Assembly (NCBI RefSeq): GCF_900091575.1
Contig: NZ_FMCR01000003.1
Span: 682,001-746,000, forward strand
From: Micromonospora saelicesensis
GTDB taxonomy: Bacteria; Actinomycetota; Actinomycetes; Mycobacteriales; Micromonosporaceae
Length of the DNA stretch: 64,000 nt
Direction: 5' to 3'
Shown here: in pieces, positions 31,202 to 39,446 of the stretch
Layout of the letters: each line of letters starts with the position of its first letter
Position numbering within the stretch: the first letter of the stretch is position 1
Position numbers and translations under genes: made by a program
The notes under the pieces: generated by a model
The model's input: only the letters and a program-made list of their open reading frames with translations
What the model was told of the DNA's origin: nothing
Database searches by the model: none

Positions 31202-32374
31202 TCACGGCAGCCGGCCGACGGCCAGCGCGTCGCGCCGCTCCGGCGCGAGCCCACCGTCGTGCTTCGGCCCGGCGCTCGCCCCTCGCCCCGGGTCCTCGTC
31301 GGCGGCGAGCGAACCGCCGTCGGCGCCGACCGCCGGGCCGGGTCGACGCAGGCGACCAGCGACCCGGTGGGCCTGGCGCAGCGCCGAGTACGCCACCCAG
31401 TCACCCCGCCCGATGAGGCGGTGCTTGAGCCCGGTCACGCCCGGGGGCAGCGGGTAGCCGCCGGTGGGCAGGTAGCGACGGTAGTGCGCGGCGGCCCGGT
31501 GGAAGAAGTCGCGCCGCAGGTGTGGGTGCAGCCGGCCGTCGTTGCCCACCACCACCAGGTAGTGGCTGATCATCAGCTCGAACAGCTCGGCCTGCAACCG
31601 CTCGTCCGGGTGCTTCCGGGCGACCCAGTCCATCAGCCGCTCGTACTGGGCGAAGGCGTCGAAGTGCCGGCCGCTGCGGGTGGAGGTGATCGCGCCCTGG
31701 CGGCCCTGGCGGTACAGGTAGCAGACCCGGTCCAGCACGGAGATCTTCTCGGCCCCGATCAGCAGAGGATGGCTGAACGGGATGTCCTCGTACCAGCCGG
31801 GGAAGAACCGCAGCTCCAGCTCGTCCATGAAGTCCCGGCGGACCACCTTGTTCCAAGCGGTGTGCTGCACCCGCAGCAGCTGCGGCTGGTCGGCCAACCG
31901 GGTCACGCCGGTGATCCCGCGCAGCAGCGGGCTGCTCGCGTCGACCTCCCGCCGACCGTCCTCGTGCATGCGCAGGTGGTCGAGCATCAGAACGTCGGGC
32001 TGGTGCTGGCGCAGCCGGTCCAGCACCGCCGCGATCGTGCCCGGTGGCAACCAGTCGTCGCTGTCGACGAACCAGACGTACCGGCCGGTGGCCACGTCGA
32101 GTCCGGCGTTGCGGGCCAGCCCCAGACCCACGTTGCTGCTCAGGTGCACGACGCGCACGCCGTCGCGGCTGACCGCGTACGAGCGGAGCATGTCGCCGCA
32201 GCCGTCCGGGGAGGCGTCGTCGACGGCGATCAGCTCGACCGCGTCCGACTCGCCCGCCGGGATGTCGGCCCGGATCGACTCGAGGCACTGGTACAGGTAC
32301 GCCTCGACGCCGTACACGGGCACGACGATGCTCAGCAGCGGTGCGTGCGTCGGCTCATTGACCACGTCCGCCAC
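31202..32374 (-). CDS. Family 2 glycosyltransferase
   Basis: A 390-residue GT-A-fold enzyme. The N-terminus LSIVVPVYGVEAYLYQCLESI starts the nucleotide-binding domain. AVDDASPDGCGDML, NAGLDVATGRYVWFVDSDDWLPPGT supplies the DxD metal site (DSDD). AWNKVVRRDF and YEDIPFSHPLLI are the acceptor-side motifs seen in teichoic acid and capsule GT2 enzymes. The last 60 residues are charged and probably disordered. The start is a GTG at 32374; the in-frame GTG at 32365, which has AAGGTGG before it, may be the true one. The position between pseI and the teichoic acid block suggests it builds the repeating unit or linker of the surface polymer. Confidence 0.82.
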   Translation of the reverse strand: MADVVNEPTHAPLLSIVVPVYGVEAYLYQCLESIRADIPAGESDAVELIAVDDASPDGCGDMLRSYAVSRDGVRVVHLSSNVGLGLARNAGLDVATGRYVWFVDSDDWLPPGTIAAVLDRLRQHQPDVLMLDHLRMHEDGRREVDASSPLLRGITGVTRLADQPQLLRVQHTAWNKVVRRDFMDELELRFFPGWYEDIPFSHPLLIGAEKISVLDRVCYLYRQGRQGAITSTRSGRHFDAFAQYERLMDWVARKHPDERLQAELFELMISHYLVVVGNDGRLHPHLRRDFFHRAAAHYRRYLPTGGYPLPPGVTGLKHRLIGRGDWVAYSALRQAHRVAGRLRRPGPAVGADGGSLAADEDPGRGASAGPKHDGGLAPERRDALAVGRLP

Positions 32375-32663
32375 CTTCGACGACCCGGGTGGCCGGCCCC
32401 GGAACCTGACGTTGCCGCCGATGGTGGACTCTCTGAACTCCCGCCCAGCGGAAGGTTAACGCCGGCCGATGGGCGGTTTCCGGCCCAGGGATCGCGGGCT
32501 CGTGGGGCGGGTGGGATGCGTCCGGTTCACCCGGGAGTGACCCGGTAGGGTGCCTCGGTGCGGCCCTGCCGGGTCGTCGTGGGCGTCGCCGTCGCGTCGT
32601 CCGACGCCACGACGAGGAGGCTACGACCGTGCTGGTGACCCTGCCGAGCGCCGGGATCCCGGC

Positions 32664-33899
32664 ATGACGAGCGTCGCCGCGACGTCGACCGCCCGGCCAG
32701 CACCCGCCCCGCCCCGGCTGCCCTCGTTGACCGGGCTGCGTTGGATCGCCGCGCTGCTGGTCTTCGGCTTTCACGCCGGCACCATGCGGATCATCGCCGA
32801 GCCGGACTACAAGGCCGTCATCGACGCGCTGTTCACCCTCGGCCTCTCCGGGGTGCAGTTCTTCTTCATCCTCAGCGGGTTCGTGCTCGTCTGGTCGGCC
32901 CGTGAGGGGGACTCCCGGCTCACCTTCTGGCGGCGACGGATCGCCAAGATCTACCCGAACCACCTGGTGTTGTTCGCGGCGACGCTGGCGGTCGCCTGGT
33001 GGTTCGCCGACCCGGTCCTGCCAGCGGCCGCGTTGGAGAACCTGCTGCTGTTGCAGGCGTGGGACCCCCGGCCGGGCTGGTTCTACAGCATCAACACCGT
33101 CAGCTGGTCGCTGTCCTGCGAGTTCTTCTTCTACCTCTGTCTGCCGCTGGCGCTGCCACTGCTGCGCCGGGCCCGGCCGAAGCTGCTCTGGGCGCTGATC
33201 GTCGCGCTGCCGCTGCTGATCCTCGCGCTCTGGCCGGCGCAGGAGTTGGTGCCGGAGGTGAGCCGCTGGTGGTTCACCCAGATCTTCCCGCCGGTGCGGT
33301 CGCTGGAGTTCTGGTTGGGCGCGGTGGCGGCCGAGTTGATGCGCCGGGGGCTCTGGCGCGGTCCCGGACTGACAGTGGCCAGCGGGATCTTCCTGGTCAC
33401 CTGGGTGGCGGCCGCGCAGTGGATCCGCGCCGAGCTGTGGACCACGCTGCTCGCGGTCGCGTACCTGTTGGTGATCACGGCGGCTGCGGACGCGGACGTG
33501 CGGGGTCGGCGCTCGCCGTGGCGGTCCCGGCCGGTGGTCTGGCTCGGTGAGGTCTCGTTCGCCTTCTACCTGGTGCACGTGCTGGTGATGACGAGCGTGC
33601 TGCGCTGGAGCGGAACCTGGGGGATCGGCTTCGCGGGTTGGCGTGGCCCGGCCGTGGTGCTCGGCTTCCTGGCGGCGAACCTGATCCTCGCCGGGCTGCT
33701 GCACCGCTTCGTCGAAACCCCGATGATGCGCAGGCTCGCGCCGCGCCGCGCGGCCCGTCCGGCGCCCGTCCCCCGACAACGCGCGGCCGGCGACGACGAC
33801 GCACCGGACCCCGCGAGCAGCGCCCGCGGCGAGGTCGACGGACCTGCCGACGAGGTCGGTCGGGTCGGCGGTCGATCAACGTACGTCGACCTGCGCTGA
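32664..33899 (+). CDS. Membrane-bound O-acyltransferase (acyltransferase 3 family, OafA-like)
   Basis: A 411-residue polytopic protein of the acyltransferase 3 family. The N-terminal LTGLRWIAALLVFGFHAGTM has the conserved Arg and His of this family. GLSGVQFFFILSGFVLVWS and FWRRRIAKIYPNHL follow. SLSCEFFFYLCLP carries the conserved Glu. There are about ten spans and a hydrophilic, probably disordered C-terminal tail of about 60 residues. Such proteins transfer acetyl or other acyl groups to exported sugars. Here the wall glycopolymer is the likely acceptor (inference). The ATG at 32664 gives the usual N-terminus; its ribosome-binding site is weak. Confidence 0.85.
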   Translation: MTSVAATSTARPAPAPPRLPSLTGLRWIAALLVFGFHAGTMRIIAEPDYKAVIDALFTLGLSGVQFFFILSGFVLVWSAREGDSRLTFWRRRIAKIYPNHLVLFAATLAVAWWFADPVLPAAALENLLLLQAWDPRPGWFYSINTVSWSLSCEFFFYLCLPLALPLLRRARPKLLWALIVALPLLILALWPAQELVPEVSRWWFTQIFPPVRSLEFWLGAVAAELMRRGLWRGPGLTVASGIFLVTWVAAAQWIRAELWTTLLAVAYLLVITAAADADVRGRRSPWRSRPVVWLGEVSFAFYLVHVLVMTSVLRWSGTWGIGFAGWRGPAVVLGFLAANLILAGLLHRFVETPMMRRLAPRRAARPAPVPRQRAAGDDDAPDPASSARGEVDGPADEVGRVGGRSTYVDLR

Positions 33900-33979
33900 C
33901 AACGTCCACCCTGGTCAACGGGGTCGGCGCGGCGTGATCCGACACGCCCGTGGTCGGTGCGCCCGGGTCGGTGCGACGG

Positions 33980-33985
33980 TAGCGT
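33980..33985 (+). promoter_or_regulatory. Candidate leaderless -10 element
   Basis: TAGCGT lies 6 bases before the GTG at 33992, with no Shine-Dalgarno sequence between. It is the same arrangement as before the acyl carrier protein gene. A leaderless transcript is inferred; a clear -35 is not seen. Confidence 0.35.
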
Positions 33986-33991
33986 GGGGAC

Positions 33992-34414
33992 GTGCTTCCG
34001 GTCGCGTTCACCTGTCCGCTGTGGTGGGTGGCGCGCTGGGCGACTCGGGTGCTGACCAGCCTCGCCGTCGTCGCGGCCCTGGCGCTCGGCGCAGGCCCGG
34101 CCACGGCCGCCACGCCAACACCCGGCCCGGTGCCGACGTCGAGCGCGATGCCGGCCTCGGTCGCCGTCGGGTCGCTGGCGGCCTGCTACCGGCACTGCGA
34201 GGCACACAGTGCGGCCCGCCCGGGCCCGGCGATACCGCCGGAGGCCGCCGAGGAGCCGGTCCCGACATGGTCGGTCGACACGCTGGTGGCGCTCCCCGGC
34301 GATCAGGGCACCATCGCGGCCGGCGTGCTGCCGGTCCGCGCGGCCGAATCCGACCGGCTGTCCCTCGTCGACGCAGCGGGCGATCGGGCTTCCCGGGCCC
34401 CACCCGGTCGCTGA
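33992..34414 (+). CDS. Hypothetical exported protein
   Basis: A 140-residue product with a plausible signal peptide at residues 1-40: basic turn, LTSLAVVAALALGAG core, then PATAATPTP. The mature part is Pro/Ala-rich with two cysteines (LAACYRHCEAH) and no known domain. The GTG start at 33992 lacks a ribosome-binding site but has a -10-like TAGCGT just upstream. The following gene starts 130 bases on. Function unknown, and the coding call is moderate. Confidence 0.5.
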   Translation: MLPVAFTCPLWWVARWATRVLTSLAVVAALALGAGPATAATPTPGPVPTSSAMPASVAVGSLAACYRHCEAHSAARPGPAIPPEAAEEPVPTWSVDTLVALPGDQGTIAAGVLPVRAAESDRLSLVDAAGDRASRAPPGR

Positions 34415-34546
34415 GCCACCGGGACGACCGTCCCGACACCGCGCCCCGTCGACCCACCCGCTCCCTGACCCGCCGACCCGTGGCCCGCCGTGGCCCGCTG
34501 GTCGCGCGGCTCCCCATCGCACTGCTCTCTCCCCGAGGTGCCGACC

Positions 34547-35317
34547 ATGGAGACCGTCGTCTTCTACCAGTTCGTGACCGAGGTGCCGCAGGCCGCCGCC
34601 ATCTGGTCGACGCTGTTCCTGCTGACCCTGGGCCTGCTCGCCGTGCTGGCCGCCCGCCCCGAACGGGACCGGCCCACTGACGACCCGCTCCCGGCCGGGC
34701 CCACTCCTCGGGAGCTGGCCGCCGCCGAGGCCGTCGACCTGCGCCGCTACGCCGAGGAGGTGGCCGTCGCCGCGGCCGGTGCGGCCACCACCGCCAAGCG
34801 GTGGCGTGCCGCCTGGCTGACTGCTCAGGAGCAGCTGGAGCAGGCCAGGATCCGGTACGACGAGGCGGACACCGCCGCGCGTCGCTTCGCCGGCGCCGGG
34901 GCGTTGCCCACCCCGCAGACCCCGCACACCCCCGCCGAGTACGCCGCCCGGGAACGCTATCTGCACCGGGCGGCGATGGCGGCGTACTGGCGGGGCGACC
35001 TGACCATGGCGCAGCTCGGCGACGTGTTCGGGCACCGGCGCGGCTGGGATCCCCGGCGACACCCGGTCGAGCAGGAGGTGCTGATCAGCCGGGTGGTCCG
35101 GGATGCGCGGCTGGCCGACTACCAGGTGGCCGCCGACCGTGAGCGGGCCGCCTGGCGCGACGCGGAGTTGGCCGCCGAGTCGGCTCGTGCCCTCGCCGAG
35201 GAGGCGTACGCGGCGGCGGCCCGGCTCCGCCCGACAGTGGTCCCCGCGCGCCGCACGGTGGCCGGGGCGCTGCGTCCCGCCGTCGTGGCACGGTGGCGCC
35301 CGGCCCGGGTGGGTTGA
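34547..35317 (+). CDS. Hypothetical membrane-anchored protein with helical cytoplasmic region
   Basis: A 256-residue protein. One N-terminal membrane span (AAAIWSTLFLLTLGLLAVLAA, residues about 16-36) is followed by long alanine-, glutamate- and arginine-rich helices with heptad character (AEEVAVAAAGAATTAKRWRAAW, ARALAEEAYAAAARL). These are likely coiled coil. I know no family for it. The ATG at 34547 with CGAGGTG upstream was chosen over the longer open frame from 34490. It is followed by a 670-base leader region of the next gene. Confidence 0.6.
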   Translation: METVVFYQFVTEVPQAAAIWSTLFLLTLGLLAVLAARPERDRPTDDPLPAGPTPRELAAAEAVDLRRYAEEVAVAAAGAATTAKRWRAAWLTAQEQLEQARIRYDEADTAARRFAGAGALPTPQTPHTPAEYAARERYLHRAAMAAYWRGDLTMAQLGDVFGHRRGWDPRRHPVEQEVLISRVVRDARLADYQVAADRERAAWRDAELAAESARALAEEAYAAAARLRPTVVPARRTVAGALRPAVVARWRPARVG

Positions 35318-35399
35318 GCCCAATCCGTGATGTGAGGCCGGTCACCTAATCGCGAAATGGGACGTCCGGCACGATCGGCGTGATTGTTCCCGCGATTGT

Positions 35400-35418
35400 G
35401 GCCGCGTTTTTTGCGGCC
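35400..35418 (+). terminator. Hairpin with T-rich loop downstream of the membrane-anchored protein gene
   Basis: GGCCGC (35400-35405) and GCGGCC (35413-35418) form a short stem around GTTTTTT. It is about 80 bases after the stop at 35317 and before the riboswitch promoter. A role in termination is inferred and the stem is short. Confidence 0.35.
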
Positions 35419-35532
35419 TGTCCGGTTGTCGCCCACAGGCGTCGCCGTAACCGGTTGTCCCATCGAGTCACATCATCGCCAATACGCGCAGAAATTGTCG
35501 CGCCAATTGGGGTTTACGCAGGTGAACCTGGC

Positions 35533-35561
35533 TTGGCAGGGGGTTGAGACGCCAGTAGTGT
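35533..35561 (+). promoter_or_regulatory. Candidate sigma-70-type promoter for the riboswitch transcript
   Basis: TTGGCA (35533-35538), exactly 17 bases, then TAGTGT (35556-35561). Both hexamers are close to the actinobacterial housekeeping consensus. Transcription would begin near 35568, about 40 bases before the aptamer. No other promoter of this quality is visible in the leader. Confidence 0.55.
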
Positions 35562-35604
35562 CGTCCCGTCCGGTGCGGTAACCGATCGCAAGACGCGACG
35601 CCGC

Positions 35605-35744
35605 ATCGACCCGCTTAATCGTGATCAACGAACCGGGGACCCACCAGTAAGTCCGGGGTGAATCCGCGAGCCACGGCCCGCGGTAGGGCGTCTTCCCGCC
35701 CGAATCCGTCAGCTAACCCGGTAGGCGGTGTCGGAAGGAGTCCC
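35605..35744 (+). promoter_or_regulatory. Cyclic di-AMP riboswitch (ydaO-yuaA class)
   Basis: The conserved core of the ydaO-yuaA aptamer is present in order. AACCGGGGACCCA lies at about 35630-35643. AGTAAGTCCGGGGTGAATCC follows at about 35646-35665. Then come a variable stem, GGTAGGG (about 35682), CCCGAATCCGTCAGCTAACCCGG (about 35699-35721), GTAGGCG and the closing GGAAGGAG (about 35733-35740). This RNA binds cyclic di-AMP and usually turns genes off. In actinobacteria it typically controls wall hydrolases. Here the next gene is the exported C39-peptidase-like protein at 35988. The borders are approximate. Confidence 0.92.
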
Positions 35745-35859
35745 ATCCTCGTGCAGCACCTTTCCACCCCTCGGTTGTTCCCTCGCCTCCACGGCGCGGC
35801 GGTGCACCCGCTCATTCGTCCAGTCACGGTGAGCTGACCCCCCGGGTCATCGCCTTCCC

Positions 35860-35918
35860 CGCCCGGCCGCGCCGGGCGTTCCCCTGAGCGGTTCACCATC
35901 CGCGGACCACGGTCCGCG
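35860..35918 (+). promoter_or_regulatory. Hairpins in the riboswitch expression platform
   Basis: CGCCCGGC/GCCGGGCG (35860-35878) is an 8-bp stem with a 3-base loop followed by TTCCCCT, terminator-like for a high-GC genome. A second stem, CGCGGACC/GGTCCGCG, lies at 35901-35918. Both sit between the aptamer and the GTG start at 35988. Ligand-controlled termination is inferred. Confidence 0.45.
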
Positions 35919-35987
35919 CGCTGGCGCCTGCCCGGATGCCGGTCCGGCCCCGGTGTGCCGCTCTCCCCCCGATCCGTGGAGGACCCC

Positions 35988-36824
35988 GTGAAGCACACCC
36001 TGCAGCGTCAGCTCCGCCGCCTCGCCACCGAGCGTCCGTACCAGATCGTCGCCGCCTCCGCCGCGGCCCTCGCGATCGCCACCACCACCGGCGCCCTGCT
36101 CACCACTGCCGACGACGCCCCGGCCGGCCAGCGCACCGCGACAACGGTCGCCGAGATGCGCAGCGACGTCGCCGCCTCCCGCGGCGAGGCTCGGGACACG
36201 TCCCCCTCGGCCAGCGCCGCGCCGACCACGGCCGCCCCGGCCACCAGCGCCGCGTCGCCCGCCGCCAAGGCCAGCAGCAACCCCGACCTGACCCGGAAGC
36301 CGGAGCGGCCGAAGCCGCCCGCGACCAAGGTGCTCGACTACGACTACGAGGCGCAGAACACCTACTACAACTGCGGCCCGGCGGCCACCCGGAACGCGCT
36401 CAGCGCCGCCGGCATCGACCGCACCCAGGAGGAGCTCGGCGCCGAGCTGGGCACCACCGAGATGGGCACCAACTCGGCCGAGGACACCACCCGGGTGCTC
36501 AACGCCGAGGTGAAGGGCTCCCCGTACCGGACCCGGATGTTCCCCGGCGCTCCCAGCCCGGCACAGATGGACCGCCTCCAGGCCGACGTGGTGAAGGCCA
36601 TCACCGACGGCCGGGGCGTGGTGGCCAACGTCGTCGGGGACGCCACCGACACCGACGGCGGCTGGCACTCCTACGGCGGCGGGCACTACATCGCCGTCGT
36701 GGGCTACAAGGACAACGGTCGCACCGTGCGGATCGCCGACTCGGCGAACCCGGCCGACCCGTCGTACTGGATCACCACGATCGACCTGGCCAACTGGATC
36801 ACCAGCCGAGGCTACTCCGCCTGA
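35988..36824 (+). CDS. Exported C39-family peptidase-like protein under c-di-AMP riboswitch control
   Basis: A 278-residue protein. Residues 18-42 form a signal anchor or signal peptide (YQIVAASAAALAIATTTGALL). A Ser/Thr/Ala/Pro-rich linker runs to about residue 112. The papain-like C39 domain has the nucleophile Cys129 in YYNCGPAATRNAL, His233 in GHYIAVVGY and Asp251 in IADSANP. It probably cuts peptides at the cell surface, perhaps peptidoglycan stems or wall proteins; the substrate is unknown. The GTG at 35988 has GGAGG 5 bases upstream. The 600-base leader with an aptamer shows that it responds to cyclic di-AMP. A strong hairpin follows it. Confidence 0.85.
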   Translation: MKHTLQRQLRRLATERPYQIVAASAAALAIATTTGALLTTADDAPAGQRTATTVAEMRSDVAASRGEARDTSPSASAAPTTAAPATSAASPAAKASSNPDLTRKPERPKPPATKVLDYDYEAQNTYYNCGPAATRNALSAAGIDRTQEELGAELGTTEMGTNSAEDTTRVLNAEVKGSPYRTRMFPGAPSPAQMDRLQADVVKAITDGRGVVANVVGDATDTDGGWHSYGGGHYIAVVGYKDNGRTVRIADSANPADPSYWITTIDLANWITSRGYSA

Positions 36825-36843
36825 CCCGGGCACGCTGACCGCT

Positions 36844-36878
36844 GCGGGCGCCGTCCCCCACAAGGGGCCGGCGCCCGC
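36844..36878 (+). terminator. Strong terminator hairpin after the C39-peptidase-like gene
   Basis: GCGGGCGCC (36844-36852) pairs perfectly with GGCGCCCGC (36870-36878). An inner CCCC/GGGG pair lies inside. It sits 20 bases after the stop at 36824. Confidence 0.65.
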
Positions 36879-36947
36879 GGCGTCTGTCCGCGCGGTCCGT
36901 CATCGACGGCTCTCGTACCCGGCCGTGAACCGTGGGAGACTGCGGCC

Positions 36948-37694
36948 GTGGTGGAGAAGACGGGTGGTCACGCCGGCCGCAGGCCGGTCCTGCTGCTGCT
37001 GCACGGCATGGGAGCGACCGGGGACGTGTGGTTGCCCTGGGCCCCGTACCTCGAGCAGCACTGGCCCGGGCGGTGGCTGGCACCGGACCTCGCCGGCCAC
37101 GGCTGGGCGTCGCCGCTGCCGGCGTACTCCTTCGCGGGCTTCGCCCAGCAGATCGCGCAGGCCCTCGCCCCCGACGACCGGCTGGTCGTGCTCGGACACT
37201 CGCTGGGTGGGGTGGTCGGCCTGGCGCTGGCCGCCCGCGACGCCGGAACGCCGGTGGACGCGGTGGTCGGGCTGGGCATCAAGGCACTCTGGTCACCCGC
37301 TGAGCTGACCCGCGCCGCCGAGGTCGCCGCCCGCCCGGTGAGCTGGTTCGCCAGCCGCACCGAGGCGGCTCGCCGCTACCTGCGGGTCTCCGGTCTGGCC
37401 GGCCTGGTCTCGCCCGACCACCCGGTGGTGGACGCCGGGCTGCGCCAGGCCGACGGCCGGTGGCGCCTCGCCATGGACCCGACCGCCTTCGCCGTCGGCG
37501 AGCCCGACCTGGCCGCGCTTCTGGCGGCGACCGACGTGCCGGTGGTGCTGGCGCGCGGGGAGAACGATCCGATGGTCACCGACGAACAGCTCAAGGAGTA
37601 CGGCGTACCGGTCACCACGCTGCCCGGTCTCGGGCACAACGCGCACGTGGAGGACCCGGCGGCGGTGCTGGCGCTGCTCGACCCGTACCGCTGA
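36948..37694 (+). CDS. Alpha/beta hydrolase
   Basis: A 248-residue alpha/beta-hydrolase-fold protein. The oxyanion motif HGMGATGDVW is at residues 19-28, and the nucleophile elbow GHSLGG has Ser85. The acid is likely in RGENDPMVT and the His in LGHNAHVED near residue 230. This is the layout of small esterases and C-C hydrolases. The substrate is not known. The start is a GTG at 36948 without a clear ribosome-binding site. It is convergent with the first TagF-like gene. Confidence 0.8.
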   Translation: MVEKTGGHAGRRPVLLLLHGMGATGDVWLPWAPYLEQHWPGRWLAPDLAGHGWASPLPAYSFAGFAQQIAQALAPDDRLVVLGHSLGGVVGLALAARDAGTPVDAVVGLGIKALWSPAELTRAAEVAARPVSWFASRTEAARRYLRVSGLAGLVSPDHPVVDAGLRQADGRWRLAMDPTAFAVGEPDLAALLAATDVPVVLARGENDPMVTDEQLKEYGVPVTTLPGLGHNAHVEDPAAVLALLDPYR

Positions 37695-37700
37695 GCGGTC

Positions 37701-37729
37701 AGGGCGGCCGGCCTCGGCTCGACCGCCCT
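37701..37729. terminator. Bidirectional terminator between convergent genes
   Basis: AGGGCGG (37701-37707) and CCGCCCT (37723-37729) pair. The right arm is followed by TTAT on the plus strand. The hairpin sits between the hydrolase stop and the stop of the TagF-like gene. Confidence 0.55.
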
Positions 37730-37742
37730 TATGAAACAGGCC

Positions 37743-39413
37743 CTACGCCGGTGTGGACGCGGTCAGGGTCTCAGCCGGTGCCAGCTCCCGGCGGGCGGCG
37801 GACAGGAACGCCTCGGCGTACGCCTCGGCCGGGAAGTCACCCAGGTAGCGGCGGCGGGTGGCCCAGCGGGCCTCGGCCAGCGGGTCGGTGTCCAGCAGGG
37901 CGGTCAGCACCTCGTCCACGTTGGACATGTCCCGGCGCAGCACGTAACCCGACCCGGCCAGCGGGAACCGCTCCACGAACCGGTCGCCCTGGTCGCCCAT
38001 GTCGGTGACCGCGTACGGCTTGCCGGAGTAGAGGAAGTCCGAGATCACGCCGGACACATCGGAGACCAGCGCGTCGGCGGAGTTGACGCACTCGGTCAGG
38101 CTCAGCTCCCGAGCCGCCGCCCCGACCACGTGCCGGCGGCCGGTGCGGGCACGGTCGGCGACGAGCAGCTCGGTCAGGCGGCCCAGTTGGCGGGCCGATG
38201 CCGGGTTCTGCGTGGTGTACGGGTGGGCCCGCAGGATCACCGTCGCGCCGCGCTCCAACAGTCGGCGCAGCAGGCTTTCGGCCACCGGCAGCGAGCAGTA
38301 GTCGGCGTCGGCGTGGTGCCCGGTCCAGGTCGGCGTGTAGAGCACCGTCGGGTGCGCCAACCCTCGCGCGGGCTCCGGGCGAACCTCGATCGACTCGACC
38401 TGTGGGCGACCCACCACCACGAACTTGTCCGCCGGGATCTGCACTCCGGCGCGGGCGTACCGGTCGATCGCTGCCTGCCCGGCCACGAAGATCCGGTCGA
38501 AGATCCCCGACACCGGGTTGGCGCTCGGCGCCTTGTCGCTGTCGCCGTGGTGCAGCTGGATGTGGGTGAGCTGGGTGAAGCGGACACAGTGGCTGTTCTT
38601 CGCACCGTGGTTGACGTAGAACGCCGCCCGCAGGCTCGGCACCAACGCCTCGTCCATCGCCCCCAGGGTGGGGCAGTAGACCACCGGCGCGTCGGTGGCC
38701 GCCGCGATCGAGGTCAGGAACTCCGGCTCACGCAACACGACCAGGAACGGCCGGCCGATCCGTTCCAGGTACGGCAGCCACATGGTGACCTGGTATTCCG
38801 AGCCGGGAGGCGCGGAGAAGTAGAGCAGGAACTCCGGCTGGTGCCGGCGCAGCGCGGCGGCCACCGCCCCGCCACCGGCCCGCGGCCGGAAACGCCGCCG
38901 GGCCAGGTCCAGCGCGACCGCACCGGCGCCCGCGCCGACCAGCAGGCTGGCGGCCAGCGCCACACCGGCCGGCAGGGCGAGCGCGGCGGTGAGCGCCAGG
39001 ACGACGAGCAGCCCGAGCAGGGCCGTGCCGAGCCGGTCGGCGATCAGCGGGGTCCAGGCGCGTACCGGCAGGTTGGCCGCCCGGATCTCCAGACCGCCGG
39101 CGGTGCGCAGCGGCCCCACCAGCAGCACCAGCCCCAGCAGGACCAGCCCGGTGGCGACCAACGCGAGGTTGAGCCCGTCGTCCAGCCGCCGGGAGTAACC
39201 GACCAGGATCGCCGCGGCGATCAACACGGTCTCCGCCACCAGGTCGGCGCCGGGCCGGATCCGCTGCTCGGCGGCCGAGGCGGCCAGCGCGGCGACGGCC
39301 AACGCCAGCCCCCAGCCGGTGGCGCCGGTCAGCGCCAGCACGACAAAGGCCAGCACGGCCAACCCGGTGGTCAGGCACCGGGCGGCCAGCTTTCGGACCA
39401 GGTCGCCGCGCAT
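37743..39413 (-). CDS. CDP-glycerol/ribitol glycerophosphotransferase family protein (TagF/TagB-like), copy 1
   Basis: A 556-residue enzyme. Residues 1-160 hold about five hydrophobic spans (LTTGLAVLAFVVLALTGATGWGLALAVAALA and more), unusual for soluble TagF. The C-terminal part is the Glyphos_transf domain. It has YFSAPPGSEYQVTMWLPYLERIG, VYCPTLGAMDEALV, FYVNHGAKNSHCVRFTQLTHIQLHHGDSDK, the HGDSDK motif that binds CDP-polyol, and a later RAHPYT and VSDVSGVISDFLYSGKPYAVT block. It polymerises or primes wall teichoic acid from CDP-glycerol or CDP-ribitol. A second copy with the same layout lies at 46210. A fused CDP-ribitol enzyme gene is just upstream. Confidence 0.87.
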   Translation of the reverse strand: MRGDLVRKLAARCLTTGLAVLAFVVLALTGATGWGLALAVAALAASAAEQRIRPGADLVAETVLIAAAILVGYSRRLDDGLNLALVATGLVLLGLVLLVGPLRTAGGLEIRAANLPVRAWTPLIADRLGTALLGLLVVLALTAALALPAGVALAASLLVGAGAGAVALDLARRRFRPRAGGGAVAAALRRHQPEFLLYFSAPPGSEYQVTMWLPYLERIGRPFLVVLREPEFLTSIAAATDAPVVYCPTLGAMDEALVPSLRAAFYVNHGAKNSHCVRFTQLTHIQLHHGDSDKAPSANPVSGIFDRIFVAGQAAIDRYARAGVQIPADKFVVVGRPQVESIEVRPEPARGLAHPTVLYTPTWTGHHADADYCSLPVAESLLRRLLERGATVILRAHPYTTQNPASARQLGRLTELLVADRARTGRRHVVGAAARELSLTECVNSADALVSDVSGVISDFLYSGKPYAVTDMGDQGDRFVERFPLAGSGYVLRRDMSNVDEVLTALLDTDPLAEARWATRRRYLGDFPAEAYAEAFLSAARRELAPAETLTASTPA

Positions 39414-39446
39414 GTCGCTCCGTTCGTGGTTCCGCAGCCGTCGGCG

